Shown here: in pieces, positions 28,435-38,087 of the stretch | How positions within the stretch are numbered: position 1 is the stretch's first letter | Layout: every line of letters starts with the position of its first letter | Assembly (NCBI RefSeq): GCF_001439845.1 | Contig: NZ_JYLO01000001.1 | Coordinates: 372,001 to 436,000 of the forward strand | Origin: Pseudomonas lactis | Lineage (GTDB): Bacteria > Pseudomonadota > Gammaproteobacteria > Pseudomonadales > Pseudomonadaceae | DNA length: 64,000 nt | Direction: 5' to 3' | Notes under the pieces: generated by a model | The model's input: only the letters and a program-made list of their open reading frames with translations | Databases searched by the model: none | Told to the model about the DNA's origin: nothing | Translations under genes and position numbers: made by a program

Positions 28435-31400
28435 TTAGCCGATGGTCATCAGGCTGGCGTTACCACCCGCTGCAGCGGTGTTAACGCTCAACGCACGCTC
28501 GATCACCAGACGCTCCAGCGCAATCGCCGTTTCGCCTTGCGACATACCATGTACCCCAACAATCGCCCCACCGCGCTGCGCCACTTGCTGGCACACCGCA
28601 CGCAGTTGGTCGGAATCACCGTGATGCAGCACGGCGTCAAACACGACGTCGTCCTTGGTCCAGTCGGCCACGCGCTTGATCTTCGCCTGAATCTCTTTCG
28701 GCAGGCGTGGGAACAAGGCCTTGGTCAGCTCGGTTTCCGGCCATACCGCCGAACCACCGACGGCCAATACCGCAGCCAGTTGGGTCAGCAGGTCGCCTTC
28801 CACTTCGGCCAGGCACAGTACGTGCTCGCGCGGCAGGATGGCGTAGCTGTTGCGCTCGCCGGTCGGGCCGGCCAGTTGGCGGGTGATACCGCTTTGCGAC
28901 TGGGCGGCGAACTGCGTGCACAGGGCGCTCAGTTCACTGAACTTATTGCTGTCGGCCCAGGTTTTCAGGGCGGTCAGCGATTGGCTCATGGCATCACGCA
29001 GGCGCACGTCCGGCGCGGCCAACTTGTCGCCTCGTACGAAGGATTGCTCGATTGCATCGGTAGGACGAGTCGACAGCAAACGGTACAGGTACAGCGGGCC
29101 TCCGGCTTTCGGGCCAGTACCCGACAGGCCTTCGCCGCCGAACGGTTGCACGCCGACCACGGCACCCACAATGTTGCGGTTGACGTAGACGTTACCGGCG
29201 TTGACGTTGTCGATCACCTTGGCGATGGTTTCGTCGATGCGGGTGTGCACGCCCAGGGTCAGGCCATAGCCGGAAGCGTTGATCTGGCCGATGAGCTGGT
29301 CGATCTCTTTACGCTTGTAGCGCACCACGTGCAGTACCGGGCCGAAGATCTCGCGTTGCAGTTCGTCGAAGCTTTCCAGCTCGATCAGGGTCGGCATCAC
29401 GAAGGTGCCGCGCTTGATCTCTTCACCGTCGGCAATCGCCACTTGGTAAACGTTGCGGCCTTTGTCGCGCATGGCCTGGATGTGTTTCTCGATACCGGCC
29501 TTGGCTTCGGCGTCGATCACCGGGCCGATGTCGACCGACAGGCGTTCCGGGTTACCCAGGCGGCATTCAGCCATGGCGCCCTTGAGCATTTCGACTACAC
29601 GGTCTGCCGAATCTTCCTGCAGGCACAGTACGCGCAGGGCCGAGCAACGTTGACCGGCGCTGTCGAAGGCCGACGACACGACGTCGATCACCACTTGTTC
29701 GGTCAGCGCCGAGGAGTCCACGATCATCGCGTTCTGGCCACCGGTTTCGGCGATCAGTGGAATCGGGCGACCCTGGGCATCCAGGCGACCGGCGACATTG
29801 CGTTGCAGCAGGCGCGCCACTTCGGTGGAGCCGGTGAACATCACACCTTTGACGCGATCATCACCCACCAGGCGGGCACCGACGCTTTCGCCCTGGCCTG
29901 GCAGCAATTGCAGCACACCTTCCGGAATGCCAGCTTCAAGCAGGATGCGTACGGCTTGGGCAGCCACCAGCGGCGTCTGCTCGGCAGGCTTGGCCAGCAC
30001 CGGGTTACCGGCAGCCAGTGCAGCAGCCACCTGGCCGCTGAAGATGGCGAGTGGGAAGTTCCATGGGCTGATGCACACCACCGGGCCCAATGGGCGGTGG
30101 GCGTCATTGGTAAAGTCGTTGCGCGCCTGCACCGCGTAGTAACGCAGGAAGTCCACGGCTTCACGCACTTCGGCGATGGCGTTGGCGAAGGTCTTGCCGG
30201 CTTCACGGGCCAGTAAGCCCATCAGCGGCTGGATCTCGCCTTCCATCAGATCGGCGGCGCGTTCCAGAATGGCGGCGCGTTCGGCGGGCGGGGTGGCCTG
30301 CCAGATCGGCGCGGCGCTGATGGCGCACTGGATGGCGTTGTCGACGTCTTCGACGGTGGCTTCCTGTACCTGGCCGACCACGTCACGCAGGTCGGAAGGG
30401 TTCAGCACCGGTTGTGCCGCTTCATTGCTGGCGGCGCAACCGAGCATCGGCGCGGCCTTCCAGTTGTTGTGAGCGGTGGCCAGCAGGGCGCAGGACAGCG
30501 AGGCCAGGCGATGTTCGTTGGCCAGGTCGATACCGGCCGAGTTGGCGCGGTCGCTGCCGTATAGGTCACGCGGCAACGGAATGCGCGGGTGCGGCAGGCC
30601 GAAACCGCCTTCCTGGGTTGCCATTTGCTCGATGCTGGCTACCGGGTCGGCTACCAATTCCTGGATCGAGATGGCCTGGTCAGCGATACGGTTGACGAAC
30701 GAGGTGTTGGCGCCGTTTTCCAGCAGGCGGCGTACCAGATAAGCCAACAGTGTTTCGTGGGTACCGACCGGCGCGTACACACGGCACGGACGGTTCAGCT
30801 TGCCTTCGGAAACCTTGCCTACAACCTGTTCGTACAGCGGTTCACCCATGCCGTGCAGGCACTGGAACTCGTACTGGCCGGGGTAATAGTTCTGACCGGC
30901 GATGTGGTAGATAGCCGACAGGGTGTGGGCGTTGTGTGTGGCGAACTGCGGGTAGATGACTTCCGGCACCGACAGCAGTTTGCGTGCGCAGGCAATGTAG
31001 GAAACGTCGGTGTACACCTTGCGGGTGTAGACCGGGTAGCCTTCCAGGCCTTCGACCTGGGCGCGCTTGATTTCGCTGTCCCAGTACGCGCCCTTTACCA
31101 GGCGGATCATCAGGCGATGGCGGCTGCGGCGGGCCAGGTCGATGACGTAGTCGATCACATACGGGCAACGCTTCTGGTACGCCTGGATCACAAAGCCGAT
31201 GCCGTTCCAGCCGGTCAGTTGCGGCTCGAAGCACAGGCGCTCGAGCAGGTCCAGGGACAGCTCCAGGCGGTCGGCTTCTTCGGCGTCGATGTTCAGGCCG
31301 ATGTCGTACTGCTTGGCCAGCAAGGTCAGCGACAGCAGGCGCGGGTACAGCTCGTCCATCACACGCTCGTACTGCGCACGGCTGTAGCGTGGGTGCAGGG

Positions 31401-32388
31401 CGGAGAGTTTGATGGAGATGCCCGGGCCTTCATAGATCCCACGGCCATGGGAGGCTTTGCCGATGGAATGAATGGCTTGTTCGTACGAGGCCAGGTACTT
31501 CTGGGCGTCGTGTTCGGTGAGCGCGGCTTCACCGAGCATGTCGTAGGAATAGCGGAAGCCCTTGGCTTCGAATTTGCTCGCATTGGCCAGGGCTTCGGCG
31601 ATGGTTTCGCCGGTGACGAACTGCTCGCCCATCAGGCGCATGGCCATGTCGACGCCCTTGCGGATCATCGGCTCGCCGCTCTTGCCGATGATGCGGCTTA
31701 AGGACGAGGTCAGGCCTGCTTCGTTGTGGGTCGATACCAGCTTGCCAGTCAGCAGCAGGCCCCAGGTAGCGGCGTTGACGAACAGCGATGGGCTGTTGCC
31801 CAGGTGTGGCTGCCAGTTGCCGGTGCTGATCTTGTCGCGGATCAGCGCATCGCGGGTGCCTTTGTCCGGGATACGCAGCAGCGCTTCGGCCAGGCACATC
31901 AGCGCCACGCCTTCCTGGGACGACAGGGAGAATTCTTGCAGCAGGCCCTGAACAATACCGGCACGGCCGCCGGCACTCTTCTGATTGCGCAGTTTTTCGG
32001 CAATGCTCGCGGCCAGCTTGTTGGTGGCTTCGGCCATCGGTGCCGGCAGGCGCGCCTGTTCGATCAGCATCGGCACCACTTCCGGCTCGGGGCGGCGGTA
32101 AGCGGCGGTGATTGCGGCACGCAATACCGATTGCGGCAGGATGCTCTCGGCGAACTCAAGGAAGCACTGGTGGGCGTGGTCGGCCTGGACCTCGCCGGCA
32201 TCATCGGCCTCCTTGCTGCTCAAGCCATTGAGCTCGGACAGGGTTGCACCACCCTCGAGTTTCTCCAGGTAATTGAAAATCGCCTGCTTGATCAGCCAGT
32301 GCGGCGTGCGATCAATGGAGGTCGCGGCGGCCTTCAGGCGTTCGCGGGTCGGGTCGTCGAGTTTGACCCCAAGGGTGGTCGTTGCCAT
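28435..32388 (-). CDS. putA: trifunctional proline utilisation flavoprotein PutA
   Basis: 1317 residues. Residues 1-47 form a ribbon-helix-helix DNA-binding domain (ATTTLGVKLDDPTRERLKAAAT). The proline dehydrogenase barrel (about 180-490) includes GISIKLSALHPRY, RLVKGAYWDSEIK and GENLYEQV-like FAD contacts; the aldehyde dehydrogenase domain (about 560-1000) has ISPWNFPLAIF, FTGSTEVARLL and the catalytic Cys in SAGQRCSALRVL. It oxidises proline to glutamate at the membrane, channels the P5C intermediate, and represses its own and putP transcription when not membrane-bound. The start at 32388 is set by the RHH domain. Confidence 0.96.
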   Translation of the reverse strand: MATTTLGVKLDDPTRERLKAAATSIDRTPHWLIKQAIFNYLEKLEGGATLSELNGLSSKEADDAGEVQADHAHQCFLEFAESILPQSVLRAAITAAYRRPEPEVVPMLIEQARLPAPMAEATNKLAASIAEKLRNQKSAGGRAGIVQGLLQEFSLSSQEGVALMCLAEALLRIPDKGTRDALIRDKISTGNWQPHLGNSPSLFVNAATWGLLLTGKLVSTHNEAGLTSSLSRIIGKSGEPMIRKGVDMAMRLMGEQFVTGETIAEALANASKFEAKGFRYSYDMLGEAALTEHDAQKYLASYEQAIHSIGKASHGRGIYEGPGISIKLSALHPRYSRAQYERVMDELYPRLLSLTLLAKQYDIGLNIDAEEADRLELSLDLLERLCFEPQLTGWNGIGFVIQAYQKRCPYVIDYVIDLARRSRHRLMIRLVKGAYWDSEIKRAQVEGLEGYPVYTRKVYTDVSYIACARKLLSVPEVIYPQFATHNAHTLSAIYHIAGQNYYPGQYEFQCLHGMGEPLYEQVVGKVSEGKLNRPCRVYAPVGTHETLLAYLVRRLLENGANTSFVNRIADQAISIQELVADPVASIEQMATQEGGFGLPHPRIPLPRDLYGSDRANSAGIDLANEHRLASLSCALLATAHNNWKAAPMLGCAASNEAAQPVLNPSDLRDVVGQVQEATVEDVDNAIQCAISAAPIWQATPPAERAAILERAADLMEGEIQPLMGLLAREAGKTFANAIAEVREAVDFLRYYAVQARNDFTNDAHRPLGPVVCISPWNFPLAIFSGQVAAALAAGNPVLAKPAEQTPLVAAQAVRILLEAGIPEGVLQLLPGQGESVGARLVGDDRVKGVMFTGSTEVARLLQRNVAGRLDAQGRPIPLIAETGGQNAMIVDSSALTEQVVIDVVSSAFDSAGQRCSALRVLCLQEDSADRVVEMLKGAMAECRLGNPERLSVDIGPVIDAEAKAGIEKHIQAMRDKGRNVYQVAIADGEEIKRGTFVMPTLIELESFDELQREIFGPVLHVVRYKRKEIDQLIGQINASGYGLTLGVHTRIDETIAKVIDNVNAGNVYVNRNIVGAVVGVQPFGGEGLSGTGPKAGGPLYLYRLLSTRPTDAIEQSFVRGDKLAAPDVRLRDAMSQSLTALKTWADSNKFSELSALCTQFAAQSQSGITRQLAGPTGERNSYAILPREHVLCLAEVEGDLLTQLAAVLAVGGSAVWPETELTKALFPRLPKEIQAKIKRVADWTKDDVVFDAVLHHGDSDQLRAVCQQVAQRGGAIVGVHGMSQGETAIALERLVIERALSVNTAAAGGNASLMTIG

Positions 32389-32458
32389 TTTTTTATCCTC
32401 ATGGGTGCCACTACCGAGTGGCATCTGCTGGCGGCAAGATTAGCTTTGCCCATCTCGA

Positions 32459-32700
32459 GGTGCAACCGGGTGCAACCCTTTTGTTGGTTAAATGTTCGAC
32501 GCTTGATCGGAAAAAAATAAACACACGACGGAATCCGCTCCGCGCTGGTGCATTTGCTTCTGAGATCGGCTGTTCTTGCTCCGAAAGGGAGCAAAAAAAG
32601 CGCGTTTGTCCTAAAACATACTTGGGTGCAACTTAATCGGCAGAAACTGGTTGCACCTTATTTGCTTTGTTGAATAGCATTCGCGCACCAAGGTGCAACC
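32459..32700. promoter_or_regulatory. put control region with five PutA boxes
   Basis: GGTGCAAC appears at 32459-32467, 32469-32477, 32625-32632 and 32692-32700, and inverted (GGTTGCACC) at 32649-32657. It contains the GTTGCA/TGCAAC core recognised by the PutA ribbon-helix-helix domain in enterobacteria. Two boxes lie close to the putA start and three lie on the putP side, fitting repression of both divergent genes. The stretch 32480-32620 between them is AT-rich with no further clear element. Confidence 0.75.
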
Positions 32701-32849
32701 AACCCTCAGGGTGGGTTCATCGGCTGGCGGCTTTCCTGGGGAAACGCCAGTCATAAATGCGCGGCATGCAGGTTCGTCTATCCGGTTATCCACGGGTGGC
32801 CGTCCCCATGACCGTCGCTACATAAAAACAAAGCCAGGGCGTCACTCCT

Positions 32850-34334
32850 ATGAGCGTTAGTAATCCAACCCTGATCACGTTCGTGATCTACATCGCAGCA
32901 ATGGTGCTGATCGGTCTGATGGCCTATCGCTCCACCAACAACCTTTCCGATTACATCCTGGGCGGCCGCAGCCTCGGTAGCGTGGTGACAGCTCTGTCTG
33001 CCGGTGCTTCCGACATGAGCGGCTGGCTGTTGATGGGCTTGCCTGGCGCGATCTACATGTCCGGTCTGTCGGAAAGCTGGATTGCCATCGGCCTGATCGT
33101 CGGTGCTTACCTCAACTGGTTGTTCGTGGCCGGCCGCCTGCGCGTGCAGACCGAACACAACGGCGACGCCCTGACCCTGCCGGATTACTTCTCCAGCCGC
33201 TTCGAAGATAAAAGCGGCCTGCTGCGGATCATCTCCGCCGTGGTGATCCTGGTGTTCTTCACCATCTACTGTGCTTCCGGCATCGTTGCCGGCGCCCGCC
33301 TGTTCGAAAGCACCTTCGGCATGTCCTACGAGACCGCGCTGTGGGCCGGTGCTGCGGCGACCATTGCCTACACCTTCATCGGTGGTTTCCTGGCAGTCAG
33401 CTGGACCGACACCGTACAAGCCACGCTGATGATCTTCGCGCTGATCCTCACGCCGATCATCGTGCTGCTGGCCACCGGCGGGGTAGACACCACCTTCCTG
33501 GCCATTGAAGCCAAGGACCCGACCAGCTTCGACATGCTGAAAAACACCACCTTCATCGGCATCATCTCGCTGATGGGCTGGGGTCTGGGCTACTTCGGCC
33601 AGCCGCACATCCTCGCGCGTTTCATGGCGGCGGACTCGGTGAAGTCGATCGCCAAGGCGCGTCGTATTTCCATGGCCTGGATGATCCTGTGCCTGGCCGG
33701 CACCGTGGCGGTGGGCTTCTTCGGTATCGCTTACTTCTCGGCGCACCCGGAAGTGGCAGGCCCGGTAACTGAAAACCCAGAACGCGTGTTTATCGAGCTG
33801 GCCAAAATCCTGTTCAACCCATGGGTTGCCGGTGTGTTGCTGTCGGCCATTCTGGCTGCTGTGATGAGTACCCTGAGCTGCCAATTGCTGGTGTGCTCCA
33901 GCGCCCTGACCGAAGACTTCTACAAGGCGTTCCTGCGCAAGGGCGCGTCCCAGCGTGAACTGGTATGGGTCGGTCGCCTGATGGTGCTGGTCGTGGCCTT
34001 GATCGCCATCGCCATGGCCGCCAACCCGGAAAACCGCGTACTGGGCCTGGTCAGCTACGCCTGGGCCGGTTTCGGTGCAGCCTTCGGCCCTGTGGTACTG
34101 ATCTCGGTAATCTGGAAACACATGACCCGCAACGGCGCACTGGCCGGCATCCTGGTCGGCGCGATCACCGTAATCGTGTGGAAGCACTTCGAATTGCTGG
34201 GCCTGTACGAAATCATCCCAGGCTTCATCTTCGCCAGCCTGGCGATCTACTTCGTGAGCAAGATGGGCGCACCGACGGTGGGTATGGTCGAGCGTTTTGA
34301 TGCTGCGGAAAAAGATTACAACCTGAACAAGTAA
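32850..34334 (+). CDS. putP: sodium/proline symporter PutP
   Basis: 494 residues with about 13 hydrophobic helices and the LeuT-type sodium:solute symporter core. Signatures include ILGGRSLGSVVTALSAGASDMSGWLLMGLPG near residues 40-70 and GWGLGYFGQPHILARFMA near 245-265. It brings proline across the inner membrane for PutA, its divergent neighbour. A rho-independent terminator follows about 30 bases after the stop. Confidence 0.96.
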   Translation: MSVSNPTLITFVIYIAAMVLIGLMAYRSTNNLSDYILGGRSLGSVVTALSAGASDMSGWLLMGLPGAIYMSGLSESWIAIGLIVGAYLNWLFVAGRLRVQTEHNGDALTLPDYFSSRFEDKSGLLRIISAVVILVFFTIYCASGIVAGARLFESTFGMSYETALWAGAAATIAYTFIGGFLAVSWTDTVQATLMIFALILTPIIVLLATGGVDTTFLAIEAKDPTSFDMLKNTTFIGIISLMGWGLGYFGQPHILARFMAADSVKSIAKARRISMAWMILCLAGTVAVGFFGIAYFSAHPEVAGPVTENPERVFIELAKILFNPWVAGVLLSAILAAVMSTLSCQLLVCSSALTEDFYKAFLRKGASQRELVWVGRLMVLVVALIAIAMAANPENRVLGLVSYAWAGFGAAFGPVVLISVIWKHMTRNGALAGILVGAITVIVWKHFELLGLYEIIPGFIFASLAIYFVSKMGAPTVGMVERFDAAEKDYNLNK

Positions 34335-34365
34335 TTCGTTGGGCGCTCAGCGCTTAGAGGATGAA

Positions 34366-34400
34366 CAAAAGGCCCGCGTACTATGATCGCGGGCCTTTTT
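34366..34400 (+). terminator. rho-independent terminator of putP
   Basis: AAAGGCCCGCG and CGCGGGCCTTT pair around a 9-base loop, followed by a T run. The flanking A and T runs make it usable in both directions, so it may also serve the small membrane gene on the opposite strand. Confidence 0.85.
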
Positions 34401-34786
34401 TACTTTACTGGATCAATAAAGGAGATGGCGACCATCCCTGACAAGCCGAGCGTGCAGAGAAGGAACGTTAGATGGAGCAGAAGCTTTGTTTGACGTGGAA
34501 AGGCCCGCGCCTGCTCCAGGTCAGCGACGCCTCGCCAAGCATTAAATCGGGGTAGCGCAATGACGCAATATACTGCGCAAAGCCTCGCTATCCTTTCCCT
34601 TGGTGAATTTCTCAAATAACTGCTGTGGACGGCGACCAGTCGACATTTGTCCAGGAGTGCTTCCATGGTCTCGAGTTTTCGGTAGCACAAAAAGAACATA
34701 AGTATGTTTGAGATGATTGCTGCAGATATTGAGCTAATGGCGACCAATATGATTGGAGGCCAATTCATGAACGCCTCAATACTCAT
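34400..34786 (-). CDS. small membrane protein, probable immunity protein of the adjacent effector
   Basis: About 128 residues with two strong membrane helices (near WPPIILVAISSISAAIISNILMFFL and TKLLLHLTFLLCTLGLSGMVAISF) separated by a basic cytoplasmic or periplasmic loop. The ATG at 34786 overlaps the effector stop codon and has GGTGAG seven bases before it. Base composition is clearly more AT-rich than the rest of the window. A membrane protein translated immediately after a glycine-zipper pore-type toxin is the expected form of an immunity partner. No family recognised. Confidence 0.6.
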   Translation of the reverse strand: MSIEAFMNWPPIILVAISSISAAIISNILMFFLCYRKLETMEALLDKCRLVAVHSSYLRNSPRERIARLCAVYCVIALPRFNAWRGVADLEQARAFPRQTKLLLHLTFLLCTLGLSGMVAISFIDPVK

Positions 34787-35723
34787 ACAAAAACTCACCT
34801 ACCTTTTCGCCAGCCGTGCCGCCAAAATGCCCTCCTGCTGCGCCGCCGAGGCCCCCGGCAACTAACATACAGGCTAGAGCCCCTGGGCCAGTACTAGGAG
34901 CTAATAAAAAAATACACAGTGCTGTCCCGCCAAAACCACCCGCTAAGCCTCCACTAACTCCTGCGCTCAGTTTTCCCAGCTCTACATATCTGGCTTTCCT
35001 GCACTGCTCCTCTCTCCCGGTAGAACACGCCTCTTTTATCTCCAGTGCCGTCACCGTCGTACTCAATGCTATCCCCAACGGCGTCCCGTTTTTAAGAAGC
35101 TTCGCCGTCTTCGAAATCCGTGCGATGGTCTCTTGATACCGGCTTATGTCCCCCGTATGCAAATAGCTTCTGGTCGAGACACCTAGCATTTTCTTGATCG
35201 AGCCTTCATTGCGCAGCCCCGTGCCATAACGCGCAAAACCACGCAGTTGAGCGTCCAGCCTTGCAAACAGTGTTCGGCGTCGTGCGAGAAACTCCTCTCT
35301 GGCGGCACCACCGCCCCGGCGTAGTGACTGTTTGTGCAGGGCATCAATTTCTTCCAGGGTTTTTGCAATGTCTTGCAAATGCTTGCTCCAGGCATCACCT
35401 GCCGTGCCTATACCCAGCGAGGCATACCCCAGCAGCGTTTGCAGCAAATCATAGTTATGCAGTGCAAAGGCATCCCCGCCTTCGGCCATCACGCTATGGC
35501 GAATATCCCAGGCGGCTCGCATTAAGCGTGACTCTTCCAGGGTACAGGCTGCGGTGGTGTCGTCGCCGATAATGACGAGTTGCCCCGGTAGCACCACCAC
35601 ATTGCGAATGTGCGTGTTGAGCGCGTCGAACTTGGCTTCGGCGTGTTTGCCTAAGCGTGATTTGGCCTTGAGTTCCACGGAGGTTTGTTGCTGGTCATTG
35701 ATGAAGGCGTAAGGCTGGGTCAT
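34776..35723 (-). CDS. putative type VI secretion effector with glycine-zipper C terminus
   Basis: About 315 residues, no signal peptide. The N-terminal 230 or so residues are mostly helical and soluble. The last 70 residues are a hydrophobic Gly/Ala-rich segment (SAGVSGGLAGGFGGTALCIF, then GALACMLVAGGLGGAAGGHFG) with repeated GxxxG spacing, as in pore-forming toxins and glycine-zipper effectors such as Tse4 of P. aeruginosa. It is divergent from a vgrG/DUF4123 pair and is followed by an overlapping membrane gene, the layout of effector plus immunity. The ATG at 35723 has GGGGA upstream. Target membrane and mode are inferred. Confidence 0.6.
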   Translation of the reverse strand: MTQPYAFINDQQQTSVELKAKSRLGKHAEAKFDALNTHIRNVVVLPGQLVIIGDDTTAACTLEESRLMRAAWDIRHSVMAEGGDAFALHNYDLLQTLLGYASLGIGTAGDAWSKHLQDIAKTLEEIDALHKQSLRRGGGAAREEFLARRRTLFARLDAQLRGFARYGTGLRNEGSIKKMLGVSTRSYLHTGDISRYQETIARISKTAKLLKNGTPLGIALSTTVTALEIKEACSTGREEQCRKARYVELGKLSAGVSGGLAGGFGGTALCIFLLAPSTGPGALACMLVAGGLGGAAGGHFGGTAGEKVGEFLYEY

Positions 35724-36065
35724 TACACATTCCCCAGCAGTGACTGGCTCCAAGCGTGGCGATTACCTGCCATGAACACATTCCTTTTGAATGAACATGG
35801 CTGCGCAATTTAAACAGGTGATGGGACGGTGTCGTGGTTATGGGGGGGGGTTCGGGGTGGCGTTTTCACGTTTGGGAAACAGGCTACTGGGCTGCCGTAA
35901 TATTCTGTCAGACGTGTGTTTTTTTACCGTAATGGGGCTTCAGCACGCGGCTACCCCCATCAAATGAAGGCGGCGGTAGGACCTTACTGATTTACCCGGT
36001 ATGAGCCCAGGCCGGCCGTAAGCTGGTGCAGAATCGACCGCCCACCCTTCGCAGAGAAACACCGG
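35724..36065. promoter_or_regulatory. divergent control region between effector and vgrG, with a G9 tract
   Basis: No gene is visible. A run of nine G at 35842-35850 stands in an otherwise mixed sequence, with TTCGGGGTGG next to it. Promoters for both divergent genes must be here, but no box is convincing enough to name. Confidence 0.45.
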
Positions 36066-38087
36066 ATGTTCGCTCCTGCCAACCAACCTGCATTTACTTT
36101 GGCCCTGGACGGGGCGCCCAGTGACTTCAAGGTGTTCGCGTTCAGCGGCACCGAGGCCATCAGCCAGCCCTATCGTTTTGAACTTGAGCTGGTCAGCGAG
36201 CAGCCGGATGTCGATCTGGAGGCCTTGCTGCATCGGCAGGTGTACTTGGGCTTCGACGATCAGGGGCATGGCGTTCATGGCCTGGTGTATCGGGTTGCCC
36301 AGGGCGACTCGGGGCGGCGCTTGACGCGTTATCAGCTCAGTCTTGCGCCGCATCTGGCGTACCTGGCGCACAGCAGCCATCAGCGTATTTTTCAGCATAA
36401 GACGGTGCCGCAGATTGTTGCTCAGGTGTTGGCCGGGCAGGGGATTCACAGTGATCGCTTTGAGTTCCGGTTGAGCGGTGATTACCCGGAGCGTGAATAT
36501 TGCGTGCAGTTCGGCGAGAGCGACCTGGCGTTCATTCAGCGCCTGTGTGCCGAACTGGGGATTCACTATCACTTCCAGCATTCCCCCGAAGGGCATCTGC
36601 TGGTGTTTGGCGATGACCAGACGGTGTTTGCCCAGATGGATCAGCCCACGCCTTACCGGCCAGGTTCGGGAATGGTGGCCGATACCCCCGCGATCAAGCG
36701 CTTCACCTTGCAATTGGCGACCCGGACCACGGCGCTGAACCTGCGCGATTACGACTTTCGAAAACCCCATGTCGAGTTGGAGGGCACGGCTGCCGACGAG
36801 TCATTGCCCAAGCTTGAAGCGCAGCACTACCCTGGCAACTTTTCCGACCGAGCCCAGGGCAGATGCCTAGCCCAGCGTGGCCTGGAGCGGCACCGCAGCG
36901 ACTATCGCAGCGCCCATGGCCAGGGCGATGAGCCGGCGTTGGCCAGTGGCCGGTTTTTGCAGTTGCGTGAGCACCCCCGCGAGGACTGGAATGACTTGTG
37001 GCTGGTGACGCAGGTGCGCCATGAAGGCAAGCAGCCCCAGGTGCTGGAGGAGGCGGTCACCGAGGAGGACGGAGGGGAACTGCGCCAGGGCTATCGCAAC
37101 GCATTTGTCGCCGCGCCATGGGATGCGGTGTTTCGTCCGCCCTTGCCGGAGCAGCCGCGCCCGACGGTATCGGGGTATCAAAGCGCGGTGGTCACCGGCC
37201 CGGTTGACAGTGAGGTCCACTGTGACGAGTACGGCCGGGTCAAGGTGCAACTGGCCTGGGATCGTGTCGGTGAGCACAACGACCATTCCAGCTGCTGGCT
37301 GCGGGTGGCCAGTGGTTGGGCCCATGACCGTTATGGTGTGGTGCTGATCCCCAGGGTCGGCATGGAAGTGCTGGTGGGGTTCGTCAATGGCGATATGGAC
37401 ATGCCGCTGGTAGTGGGGTGCCTGCCCAACACCGCCACGCCAGTGCCCCTCGACCTGCCGGCGGACAAGACCCGTAGCATCTGGCGTAGCCAGAGCAGCC
37501 CTGGCGGTGGCGGCTACAACGAACTGCGTATTGAGGACCGCAAGGGCGCCGAGGAAATCTACCTGCGCGCCCAGCGGGACTGGACCCAGCATGTGCTGCA
37601 TGACCAACAGGTACAGGTCGATAACCAGCGTCGCGTGCAGGTGGGCGGCGAGTCGCGCCATGAGTTGCAGGGCCAGGAGCAGCGCATCACCCACGGCAAC
37701 CGTTTGACCGAGCTCAAGCAGGATGACCATCTGGTGGTCGGCGGTTCCCAGCACATGCGGGCCGGGCAGACCATTGCGCTGGGCGCCGGGCAAAGCATCC
37801 TCATTGATGCGGGTGCCAGCGTGACGATCCAGGCGGGCGGGCAGTCGATCACGTTGTCAGCGGGCGGGATATTCAGCAGTGTGCCGATCCAGCTCGGCAG
37901 CGCGCCGGCCCCGATGCCGGCGCCGTTGATGCCTGGATTGAACGAGACTTTATTGGCGGTGGTGCCCGCGCCGTTAAGCCGTGCGCAAGTGGTCAGCCTC
38001 AAACGCAGCGCGCCGTTCTGTGAAGAATGCGAGCGCTGCAAGAACGGCCAGTGTGACATCGGCGCCCCTGTACGGAGTGCGTCCTGA
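36066..38087 (+). CDS. vgrG: type VI secretion tip protein VgrG (TssI)
   Basis: 673 residues. The N-terminal gp27-like part (about 1-370) begins with FTLALDGAPSDFKVFAFSGTEAISQPYRFELELVSE; the gp5-like OB domain includes VHCDEYGRVKVQLAWDR and SCWLRVASGWA; the beta-prism repeat region (about 480-620) ends in TIQAGGQSITLSAGG. The last 25 residues have a Cys cluster, FCEECERCKNGQCDIG, after a Pro-rich linker. It forms the trimeric spike of a T6SS and carries effectors. No structural T6SS genes lie in the window, so this is an orphan vgrG island. It shares its stop with the start of the DUF4123 gene. Confidence 0.95.
   Translation: MFAPANQPAFTLALDGAPSDFKVFAFSGTEAISQPYRFELELVSEQPDVDLEALLHRQVYLGFDDQGHGVHGLVYRVAQGDSGRRLTRYQLSLAPHLAYLAHSSHQRIFQHKTVPQIVAQVLAGQGIHSDRFEFRLSGDYPEREYCVQFGESDLAFIQRLCAELGIHYHFQHSPEGHLLVFGDDQTVFAQMDQPTPYRPGSGMVADTPAIKRFTLQLATRTTALNLRDYDFRKPHVELEGTAADESLPKLEAQHYPGNFSDRAQGRCLAQRGLERHRSDYRSAHGQGDEPALASGRFLQLREHPREDWNDLWLVTQVRHEGKQPQVLEEAVTEEDGGELRQGYRNAFVAAPWDAVFRPPLPEQPRPTVSGYQSAVVTGPVDSEVHCDEYGRVKVQLAWDRVGEHNDHSSCWLRVASGWAHDRYGVVLIPRVGMEVLVGFVNGDMDMPLVVGCLPNTATPVPLDLPADKTRSIWRSQSSPGGGGYNELRIEDRKGAEEIYLRAQRDWTQHVLHDQQVQVDNQRRVQVGGESRHELQGQEQRITHGNRLTELKQDDHLVVGGSQHMRAGQTIALGAGQSILIDAGASVTIQAGGQSITLSAGGIFSSVPIQLGSAPAPMPAPLMPGLNETLLAVVPAPLSRAQVVSLKRSAPFCEECERCKNGQCDIGAPVRSAS

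Noticed and set aside
32778..34187. 469-codon open frame antisense to putP
   Set aside because: His/Gln/Asp-rich shadow with no start signal; putP is certain.
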